A stretch of DNA of 64,000 nucleotides from Acanthosepion esculentum (Eukaryota; Mollusca; Cephalopoda; Sepiida; Sepiidae), in contig OZ038488.1 in assembly GCA_964036315.1 (NCBI GenBank), forward strand, positions 64,024,254 to 64,088,253, given 5' to 3'. Positions 48,101 to 59,900 of this stretch are shown here, piece by piece (position 1 is the first letter of the stretch; every line of letters starts with the position of its first letter). The translations under genes and the position numbers were made by a program. Under the pieces are notes generated by a model. That model did no database searches. It worked only from the letters and a program-made list of their open reading frames with translations, and was not told where the DNA came from.

Positions 48101-51100
48101 TTACTATCTCATGTAGCAGGTCTTGCATTTTCCTTTTTCTGTCTGCTATCAACAGTGTCATCTGTATATCTTATGTTATTAAGATTGTAGCTGCCAACAA
48201 TGAATCCTGGTAGGATTTCTAATTCTTTTAGGATTATAACAAAAAATTAAATAAGTCTTGTGGGGAAACATATCCTTGTCTTACACTTCCTTCTATTTTT
48301 TTATATTTACTAAATTCATTTTCCAATATATCACCACTGTCGGAAATTTAATCTATGATGTCTGTAATCTTGTCAATACTGAAATCATCTAAGGCTATCA
48401 GCATCTCGATTACAATTCCATCAAGTTCTACTGCTTTTAACATTCTGGTCCTTTGATATTCCTTCTGTGAAGTATTTTTTTCTTTCTTTAATATCAGTGG
48501 CCCATCCTTGCTGTTTATGCATCCTGTTAATGAGAATGTGTTCTTTTTTTTCTTGTTAGTACTCTTATTACTTTATGTGGTGATGGCTGGCCGCTTGTCT
48601 ACTAGGGCGACTGGCTAATCCCTGTTGCAGACACTTGCTTAGGCACATTTGAGTTTGTTCAACACCCACAGAGCCACCTGTGGTTTATATTGCAACTATG
48701 CTGAGCAAACCTTAGTTATTGTTTCTGGAAAAGATCAACAGTTTGAACAAGGCCAGTACGTTTCAAACCCTCAGTCACAATGACTTGCAACTTCATGCTA
48801 GCACCACCTTCGATGGCTCCTAAATAGACCCACCTCCCTAATTTCACTAACAAGCCTTGCGTCGGTCCGCAGTATGGTTTTCTGGCACTTTCCGAATGTG
48901 CCACATGTTGCAATCATTACCTCAGTCCGATAGCATGAAAAAGTCACCTTCCTGATAAATCAACCACAATGAGATTCGAACCAGAGTCTCATGGTTGGAA
49001 AGAAAATGTTATGATCACTCAGTCACATACCCATTACTTTATGTATATCTGCTTTATCTGTAATACTCATTCTTTTTATTTCTGCACATTTTTCATTGAG
49101 CCATTCCTCTTTTGCATGCCTGCATTTGTTCCTAATCTCTTTGTTCAATGTACTATATCCTTCACCATACATTGGCATTTCTCTCCACTGTTTCCACTTC
49201 TTTATTATTCAACATTTTCATATGCTTTTAACTGTGATAGTAAGGTACTAGAAGGATGATGTCGGCATGGTTAGCAGTCAGAGGATAGTAACCCAACTAA
49301 CCTAAATTTGAGAGGAGTGTTATGATCAAGCAATCGAGGTCAAATGTGAGAAAACGCATAACTACTGATAAGAATAGTAATCACCAAACAAAATAGAGTA
49401 CAACATTATATCACACTGCAAATTAATACCGAGACCATTCACCTTATCAGTTCAAACAATATAGAAATTTATGACTCATACCACATTAACAATAAAATCC
49501 AAAATAATTATAAGTTTCTACTCAGAATTTATATCTCTCAATATTTACAAGATGAAGAAAAGTACCTGTCTATATTTCTGAGATGAGGTATTGTAACTAT
49601 TTAGACTATTTGATATATGTTGGAAAAGGTATGACACATGGAACTAGAGCAATCTAGCCAGTTGGACAAAATAAAAGGTTCGGTTTGAAATTGTAACATA
49701 TCACCTGAAGAAGGCTGGAGCGTACAACGGCCAAAATGTTGTGAATATGACAATAAATATGAGGACAACAGTCTGAACAATGTAAATAGTGAAGAAAAGT
49801 ACAGTGAAAATACTTTTAAAGTTCTCCAAACTCCTAATTATTTTATATATAATGCAAAATTGAAAGCTCATAAAATCCACAAAAAGCAAAAAAAAAAATA
49901 AGAACACAAATAACCTAGATAAAAGTAGGCACATAATACAACCTACCAACTTCATGATTACAATTTGAAAATAATTTTTTTTTAAATTTAATATACATCA
50001 AGTATCCTTTATCTGAAAACCCCCAAAATCCGAAGGTTTTTCAGGTGCTGATATGACTTGCCACAAATGAAAAATTTCAGACTGATTGATTGATTATTTA
50101 ACCAGCATATCGACCTTCATTGGGCCATTCAATGCTGAAAAAGTTTTTTCCAAAAAGTATAGTTGGTAATATTATTTTTCAAAAACGTATATCTGGTAAT
50201 AATTATTTTTCCAAAAATGTATAGCTGGTAATAATATTTTTCAAAAACGTAGAGCTGGTAATAATATTTTTCAAAAACGTAGAGCTGGTAATAATATTTT
50301 TTCGAAAACGTAGAGCTGGTAATAATATTTTTTCGAAAACGTAGAGCTGGTAATAATGTTTTTTCCAAAAACGTAGAGCTGGTAATGTTTTTTCAAAAAC
50401 GTAGAGCTGGTAATAATATTTTTCAAAAACATAGAGCTGGTAATAATATTTTTTCATTTTCATTCTGTTTTTTCAAAAACGTATAGCTGGTAATAACATT
50501 TTTCCAAAAACTTAGAGCTGGTAATAATATTTTTTCAAAAACATAGAGCTGGTAATAATATTTTTCCAAAACTGTAGAGCTGGTAATAATATTTTTCCAA
50601 AACTGTAGAGCTGGTAATAATATTTTTCAAAAACTGTAGAGCTGGTAATAATATTTTTTTCATTTTCGTTCTGGTCTTTTGTGATCTTTATAAAAAAGCA
50701 ATTATTTTGTTGATAAAATTTAATTGCTTAGCTACTCAAATAAAGTTCAAATATGCGGATGTAGTTTGTCGTCATACCCAGGACGCGGATGTAGTTTGTC
50801 GTCATACCCAGGACGCGGATGTAGTTTGTCGTCATACCCCGGACGCGGATGTAGTTTGTCGTCATACCCAGGACATGGTAAAAACATGGAAGTTCACTAT
50901 TTGCCCATAGCTGGGACCCCAACAGGTGCTACCACCCCGGGTCTGGGTGGGCCTGGGAACACCAGCAATTAAGAGGTGGTTCCACGCTTCCTCAAAACCT
51001 CTTGATCAGAGGCCTTGCTGTTGGATGCAGTTTAACGTCGTACCCAGGACGAAAAATTTCAGAAAGCACTGGAAAAGTACCTAGATGATGTGCAGCTGTT

Positions 51101-53848
51101 GTAAGTGACCTCATCTGCCCTGGATGAGAGTTCCACAGCCCAGCTATGAAGTCTACACTGGCGCCAGTTTTTTTTGTTAGTGATCATCACAGCAACACCT
51201 TCATTGATGGGATTACTGCCCAATAAAGATATTGAAAATGTCAAAAAGTCCTACATTTATATATTTTTATAAGTAGTGATCATGTTTTTTTGTAATATGT
51301 ACAAAAAGTACAATATTATTTTTACATGAAATCTTTATTTCACCTCTTAAAGATCCTTATGAGTATTACATGACTAGCATCATTACCTGTATCCACATGT
51401 ACACAAAATTTATTAAAATTCATATAAAACTACTTTCAGAGCATATGTTATCAATATAAAACTACCTTCAGGGTATATCTATAAGCTGTTATGAAATGTA
51501 AAGGGATACAGTGTTTATGCTTGGCTTCCATTCCCAAGCTGCCACATTTTATAGATTCTATATAAAAAAAATTAAATAGCGTTTATTCCAAAATCCAAAA
51601 AATCTGTAAAACGAAGCACTTCTGGTCCAAAGAATTTCAGATAAAGGATTCTCAACCTGTATAAAATTTCTAACAATTACTTCAAAAATAATAAGAGATT
51701 TAATTAACATGAAAAAAAATTAAAAAATATTAAACCTTAAGCAGGAATTTACAAGAGAGACTGTAAAAAATGTCAAAAAACGTACATAAGTGAAACATCA
51801 AAGACTTTAGATAAAGGATTTTACTTTAAGACATTTTTTATGTTTATACATTCTCTTTTATAGATGCAAATATTTAAGTAAATGCTCCGTTTATAATAAA
51901 CAGTATTAGCCACATTTACCGGCCTGAATGTCTGAGAAATTTTCATAGAAAATATGCATCTTCTGACAGGAAACGGACCTGTATTCTATACGAAACCATC
52001 ATATAGCCTGACGTGCTTTACCGATTGAACCACAGCAAGGTCGATTTTTACTGATTCATGGAGAATTGTAGTTTAAAAAAAAGATCGATTTTACTGTTTT
52101 TAAACTACAATTCTCCATGAAACAGTAAAAATCGACCTTGCTAACCGAAACGCTCTTCTGTGGTTCAATCGGTAAAGCACGTCAGGCTATATAATGGTTC
52201 CGTATAGGATACAGGTTAGATTCCTGTTGGAGGATGCATATTTTCTATGAAAATTTCTCGGACATTCAGGCCGGTAAATGTGGTTAATACTGTTTATTAT
52301 AAACAGAGCATTTACTTAAATATTTGCATCTATAAAAAGAATGTATAAACATAAAAATGTCTTAAAATAATTGTCGGACTTTGTCCATTTCATAACATAA
52401 AGGATTATATGAACACAGAAGGGAAGTTTTACAAATCAATACTCTCATTCATTATAATGAATCTGACCATGCAGTTTTCATGGAATTTAAATCTATACTG
52501 AATGTATTTTGGCAACACTTTCTCATTTACGCACATTTGATTAAAGACCAATAAAAGATTTTTGGTAAAGATTTTTTTAATTTTTAGTTCAGACCATTTT
52601 CTTGCTTTCCAGACAGAGTTTGGACATGAAGTCTCTAATGTCTTCTGAATGTTTTCAGCATTCATAAGCCATTATCAAATAATGCTTTATTAAAAGTGTG
52701 TCTAGAGGTATACATTGTTTTTCTTTGATGGTTTTCAAGTGCTTAATTGTCACTGAGTATCAAGTTTTTTTTTTCAAGTATATCATTTGGTTGAATTTGT
52801 TTCATGGCAAATCAACTTCTGTGGGTTATTTAATGCTGAAATCTAAATATTTTGAACTCCATTTTATGGCTTCAACTACAGATAAAATGTATTGGTCATC
52901 TTGCTACATAATTGTTCATAATTCTACTAAAATGCCTTGCTGGTCATTTTACTAAAAATAGGTATTGTTGGTAATTTTTTTTATATATAAAGATGTATTG
53001 GTGGTAAGTTTACTTATAAAAATGTATTTCTGGTAATTTTACTATAAAAATGTATTTTTGGTAATTTTACTATAAAAATGCATTTTTATAGTTTCATTGT
53101 GTTGTTTTTGTTTGGATGTTCACCATTTGCCCATAGCTAACAGCTGCTACCACACCGGGTCAGGGTAGACTTGGGTCCAACAGCAATTAAGACATGTTTC
53201 CACACTCATCAAAACAGCCAATATCCTGATCAAGAACCTTGCTGCCAGATGTAATTTATCATCATACCCAGGACTCAAGTATATCAAGTATATTTCATCT
53301 TTATACATCAGTCTGTGGTATCTTGATATTTTTTTTCTTTTAGTTGTAAAATATATTTAGCATATTTGTTCCTAAATTTATTGAAACATAATTGGTGCTG
53401 GGCTGTTGGTCATTTTATGATTAAGGCTTCAAATATTTGTAGTTGTTTTTTATAATGACAAGATACCACAAACCAACACATACTTGCAAAAACCAACACA
53501 AACACTCATTGTAGGGATTCATGGTTGGGCCAATAACTTTTTTAAGTGTTATACCAAGCTTCAATTTTGGCAATGGACACTGGCTGGAAATAATAATTTT
53601 CAGCAGGCCCTCATATATACTGTAACCATATATACTTGTGTATGAGCTGACTTCATGTATAGTGTGACCCGACATTTTTGCATTTATTTTAGCCTCTCCA
53701 GAAAAAATTTACCTGTGTAAAGTGTAACCGGTCAGTGAAAACACATGTTAAAAAAAAATAAAATAAAATAAAAATACCTGTATATAGTGTAACCTCCTTT
53801 TTTTGTGTAAAAAAAAAGAAAAAAAAGAAAAATTTCACTATACTCAAA

Positions 53849-53921
<73 letters not shown>

Positions 53922-56900
53922 GTTGTTACTTACAATTTAATAAACATACATCCACCTCACTCTCTCATCATTATCAATGAGATAGAGTTGAAGAGGACTC
54001 ACCTTTGATGAGTTAAATCTTTTTCGGCTATTCGATATACACGTCCTCTTTGACTAACAGCCCATAACAACCAGGAAGCATCTTCTCCCTCATCCAAGCA
54101 GAAATCAACCACATCATCTTGGAATGAAAATATTTGCTAAAGGAGAAAACAGAAAAATCAAATTTTTTTAAAAATCAATGAGTCGTTATCCTCAAAAACA
54201 TTTAATGGCTAAATTATTTGCCCCATTATTTCTAACTAGTCATTTTAAATTTGATGACATTTATCTAAATTAACATTAGTAAAACAGTTTATGGGAATTG
54301 GATTTAAAATTAACACCCCCTCATAAAATCCAATATTAATTGTAAATTAAAAACCTATGATTAATTATACACTGGCATGCATATTTTTGGTAAATTAATT
54401 ATTACTTTTGTTAATTTTACCCTAACATCAAGAGTGATTAACTGAATGTTTTCCTCAGTACATTTTATGATCTTTGAGGGTCAGAAAACAAGCTCAGTAC
54501 ATTTTATTAGATATCCCAAACTATTTTTCTTCAATATATCAAAAATATTTTCATGTAGGAATATAGCGTTTGGCAAAACATAAAAAATGGTGCCGAATTT
54601 ACCTTGCTAGTTCAATTAGCAACTGAGTTATGACCATTCAAATTTTATCAGATTTTCCATTTTCAGTGTGACTGAGCCAGAAAACCAATTATAACAGTGT
54701 ATATGTAAAGATACAGGCTTCAAGCCAGTGAGAAATCATTATAAATGCAATGTCATTCAGTAATAAAAGAAAGATAATACTAATGGAATTAATAATTATT
54801 ACATAAGACCAGCCTAAACAGAGGGAACATCACATTCCATCCTAAAAACAGTGCAAAAATAACACAGGAAGGCAAGTTTGACCATTTATATAAATTTAAA
54901 TTATACAGTTAATTCATTAAAACTTCATGTTTCATAGTATGTTAGAGAGTAAGCTAAATTTTTTTATGGGCATACATCCATAAAACAACTCTTATTTCAC
55001 CATGTAAGTACAGACAGAAGCAAAATTTAATAGCAGGGCACAAAAGGGTAAAAAATATACCTTCTTGAACTTGCCGTAAAAAAGTATCTGGTGGAGGTAC
55101 AACACGGAATCTTTGAAACTTTACTCATTTTTGGATGAGGAATTCAACAAAAAGTTATTTTGTCTATAATATTAAAACTTTTTCTCATTGATATATTTGA
55201 TTTTTTGAAAATTTTGTAAATTTATACATTTTTTGACTTTCACAAAAAGGACTGACAACATCAAAACTTTGAAACTTGTTTTATAAAAGGAATCAGAGGT
55301 CAATTTTTCAGACAAATGCTTATTGTAAAGCCATAAAATTCAATTTTTAAATTTAAAAAAAAAAAAAAAAATCAAAATTGAAATTAGTAAAACAACATTT
55401 TATTGGAATTGATGAAAAAGACTTTCTGCACAGTTTGAATGGCCCTACTGCACTTCTTCTAATGGTGTTTTGCAGTCTGAATTTCTTTATAGGCTTCTAT
55501 AACCAATATTTCTGGAACATTTCAGATTCTACCACCACTTGAAACTGGCATTACACCTAAGTCCCATCTTAAGACAAAAGTTGACTCAACCTGTGCAATG
55601 TCACCCACCAAGGCCATCGGAAATAATCATTTCTATCCTTGGTTGTCTTTCTCCACAAGAAACATTTTAGTTGCACTTAATGCAAGGCAAAGAGAAAATC
55701 ATGCTAAAAAATTTCTCCATTTTTGTAGTCTGGCACATTAGATCTTAGTAAACTAATAAAGTTTTCAGTTTAGGTTTCCATCAATTTTTATCAATTTTCT
55801 TCTACCATCACTTTTGATGCAACCCCATACCATTACGCTTCCACCACCAAACTTTACCATCTTTGTAGTATATCTTGCATTGCTTCTTTCTCCCATTGGA
55901 CTTCTTACACATTCTCTTGCATTCGTAACTTTATTTTGCATTCATCACTAAAAATTACCTTTTCCCACTTTTCAGCATCCCATTCTTTTGACCACTTCAA
56001 TCTTCTACAATGTTTTTTGGGTTAACGATGTTTTGTTTTCTGCCTGTTCAAATTTTTTTTTCTTTTCCATAATACTCTGCATAGTGTATCAACTGAAACC
56101 TCACTACATTCACTCCTCAATTGTCTGGCTGTTAATTTTAGAATGCCCACTGAGACTCTCGCAATCTTTCTTTCATCTATCTTGTGTAACTTTTGCAGAC
56201 TTCCAGACTTCTTTGCATTTAAAACACTTCAATAGTAGCAAATCTCTGGAAATTCCCAACAGCCTAGCTATCTATCATTTGATATCAGTCTGAATTATTT
56301 ATGGGATGAGGAGTTTTATCATTATTTACATGTGGACAATTGACCTCATTATGTTGTCGTTATCATGTTTCGGCCATTGTGCCCTCCAGCCTTTATATGT
56401 CAGGTTTTTTTTTTTATCATATGGTATTATTATTTGTTTAAAGACTTTTTTTTTGTCTTATTCCGTATATATCTATTTTTCATAATTTTTCATGATATTT
56501 CATGTACCGAATTTTCTCAACTTGTAGATCACATGCTTTAACTTTAGTGATGCATTCTTCTGGGAGATCATACTCAGAAGGTAGATCAGATAAGCACTGA
56601 AAATTGACCATGGGAAGATTGAGGCTGTTACAGTTAGTATAATTAAAATTTTATCATTAATATTTATTATTAAAACAAATATAATAATCTATTTATTGTA
56701 GTCATTTAAAATTGCACAAAACTCCTCACCTGCATTGCCGTCGTATAACTACAAAGTGCTCAAATCCTTTGCAACGCATTCTTATTGTTACATTGTTAAT
56801 GTATATAGAATGCTTGTTTTAATTTGTCTTTTAACATTTGCTGTCACTACATAATAATTTTTTGACAATTTTTTTTTTTTAAGCTTATCACCCCAAGCAA

Positions 56901-59900
56901 GGCTGGAAGCCACTAGCACGCAAGGGGTTACAGAAGGTTTGGAGGAAGAGCAGATAGGAGTGGTAAAGGAGGGGATGTGGAGAAAGATAGTGGATAGATC
57001 AAGGCAAGGGGGTTACAGAAGATTTGGAGCAAGAGCAGATAGGAATGAAAGGGGAAAGGATGTGGAGAAGGGAAGTGGATAGATCAAGGCAACTGGAGAT
57101 GTCGATTGATGTTACACTTAAATAGTTGGAGATTATATTTGTCAGGGAAACAAGAATAAGGAAGGGAGTTCCACAGGCGAGCTACATCTAACAGTTTCAA
57201 TGGTGAAGGGGTGGGAACGGGATGCCAGCCTCATAGGACGTTTAAATTCATGAGGCCTGGGAACCAGTGAAAGCAGCTCATCGGTGCAATTACCGTGAAA
57301 GTATTTGTAAAAAAGACAGAGCGAGGCAACGGCGTGTCTGTGAGAGACCGACTGCAGATGAGATGACAGATCAGGGCCAATTACATTGCATATCCATCTC
57401 TGGATCTTATCAAGAACCCTGAGGCAAACAGCAGGGGCTCCAGACCATATATGGCAGCAATACTCCATGCAAGGGCGAATGGTTGATTTATAGACTTGGA
57501 GGATCGATTCCGGGGAAAAAAATTTCCTGGCCTGGCACGGGGAGCCAACTTTCCTTGCGGCGGATGAAGCAATTGACTCGATGTATTTGTTCCATCTCAG
57601 ATCAGCGGACAGCGTGAGACCGAGCAGCCGCAGAGAGGAGCTCTCGAGAAGTTGGTCTTCAGACATTCTAATGGGATGCAGGGATGGATCCCTGTGTTGA
57701 TTAATAGAGAGCAGTTTTGTTTTAGAGGTGTTAAAGTTAACCAGCCAATTCCTGCCCCAGTTCACAACCGATTGTCATTCATTTGGTTCTAGGAACATTT
57801 GCCGTAAACATTTTTGCCGTAGGAAAACTTTGCTGTATAGGATTTTTGCCATAAGACAATTTCACCTCATTTTTTTTTAATATGCAAAGTACTTTGTTAT
57901 CAAGTATATCTGGCTCACACTATTGTTACTTTGATTTAAACTTTTTAATAAGCGAAGTTAAAGGATGCACCCAAATTTGTGGAAACTAGTTGCGTATTTG
58001 AAAAAGGAAGAGACATTAGCAAAAAAGAAAAAGTCTGATTTAGATTGAGGAGATGCAGTACAAATGAAGAAAATATATATATTGATATCAATGCAAGACT
58101 TCAGTGGAAAATGCTTCATTACAGTCCAACACAAAATACACATTATTTTTTAAGCATTGCTTGGAATTTGCACACATTTTTAATTATTTCTTTCTTAATT
58201 TGATATATTTTAATCTTTTATTTTTTAAATAAATATTTACTTTTTAATTTCTTTTCTGATGTTTGACCCTGTAAAAAAGATATCCTTATATACTTGATAA
58301 AAAGGTATTTCAAATATTAAATTGAACGTTACTCAAAAAGGGACATTCAAGATAAGAATATCAAAAAAAAAAAACCTGTCAAAATTGTCTTACAGCAAAA
58401 ATCCTATACGGCAAAGTTTCCTATGGTGAAAATTCCTGAGGCAAGTTTTTTGTACAGCAAAAATGTTTATGGCAAATGTTCCAGATACACAAGAGTTTGA
58501 TTGGTAATAATAATTAAATTTTAAATATTTGTCGTACTCATAAAAAAAAAAAAAAAGAAAAAAAAGAAGTGGAATAATATTAATAATTTACTGTTTACTC
58601 ATTACTGTTTTTTCTTTCTTTCAGCACAGGGCCACAAATATATATGATGAGTGATCTGTGTAATTTTGTGATTATATTAGTTAAAAACCTGAAGACTTTA
58701 AAGAATTTAAATCATCAATTTTTTTTAGTAAATTTGGACCCAATATTACCCAAAATTCATCTCTGAATTGTAAAATACAACCCCCACCCCCCAAAAAAAC
58801 AAAAACTTTATTTAATTAAAAAAGCTTTTAATGGCTTTTATGAATAACATAAGGAATCAACTAATTTTTTTCTTCTAAAAAATTAAGTAATGTTTGTTTC
58901 CAATTATATTAAGTAAACTTTAAATTCTCTAATTTTCCTAAAATAACTTTTCAAAAAAGTATAATTGAATTTTACAAGATTTTTAAAAGAGAATTTCACT
59001 GGTTTACAAAGTTGTTAAAAAGGCTGACATGATCGATTTTTATGGCAATTTTGCTGACTCAAAAAAAAAAAAAGAAAAGTTTTTAACTAAAACTTCGGAT
59101 TATGCTAGGAAGGATTAAAAAATAATCGAAAAATACTTTGGTCTTTCCTCTTAACACAAAAAATTGTTTATCAAGTTTGGAGCCTTTTTTCATCAGCGTA
59201 TGGATGCTCTTTTTTAGCGAAGTATTGAAAGTCCCTAAGCGGGACATCAGAAATACTTAAAACGTAAGTAAGCCGAATAAGAATCAAAAAGAGAAGAAGA
59301 AAAAATAAAACACTATCTCTTGTCGTAAAGTTGAGTTTGTTTATGGATTCCTTTTCTGATTCATGGAGCGTAAATTAATTCAAAACTTGTACAAAGCAAC
59401 TAACAAAAAATAATAAAAATAGTTGGCAGTTTTGGTCAGACATGTACAACCGTAAACTTTTATGACTCATTTTCTTAAACTTTTAGCTAATTCGATAAAC
59501 ATTTCCTAGCAAAAAAATAACATTTATTTTTATGCAATTTACTTATCAGCTTGTCTTAGTTTGGTTCAGGACCCCCAGTCAGAATCGAACTCACTGTTTT
59601 GCTCGCTAACCATTACCCACGCTTAGGGGTGCCCAAATGATATCTCCATGTAAATGATCTTCAACGATGAATATATCAAATATATTGACTCATATATTTA
59701 TTATTATTGATTCCTTAATTCTGTTCCCGTTTTTTAAGAGGGAATATTTTATATTATCAAATTGTAAAGTTGTCAAGCCAGTTAGAGTTATCTCCCTTAT
59801 GCCAACACTGCCTAAAAAGTTAAAAAGAAAGTTTTTGAGAACAGCGATACCTGTCTTTTAATTCCGGAGTAGATGTACAACCAACGTTGCTGATAGGAAG

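Noticed and set aside
48716..48913. 65-codon minus-strand frame
   Set aside because: It lies inside a tRNA-derived SINE with target duplications, and SINEs do not code for protein.
50129..50463. Tyr-rich repetitive minus-strand protein (YYYQLYVFEK units)
   Set aside because: Artefact of a 29-bp minisatellite. The frame is lost as soon as unit length varies.
50707..50972. Frames encoding a four-fold ADVVCRHTQD or SSYPGRGCSL repeat
   Set aside because: The 30-bp DNA unit is a multiple of three, so it is open in several frames. It derives from the 3' end of a dispersed non-coding repeat.
51825..52366. Two functional tRNA genes in divergent orientation
   Set aside because: A- and B-box-like sequences exist, but acceptor and anticodon stems do not form a standard tRNA, and the setting is a repeat.
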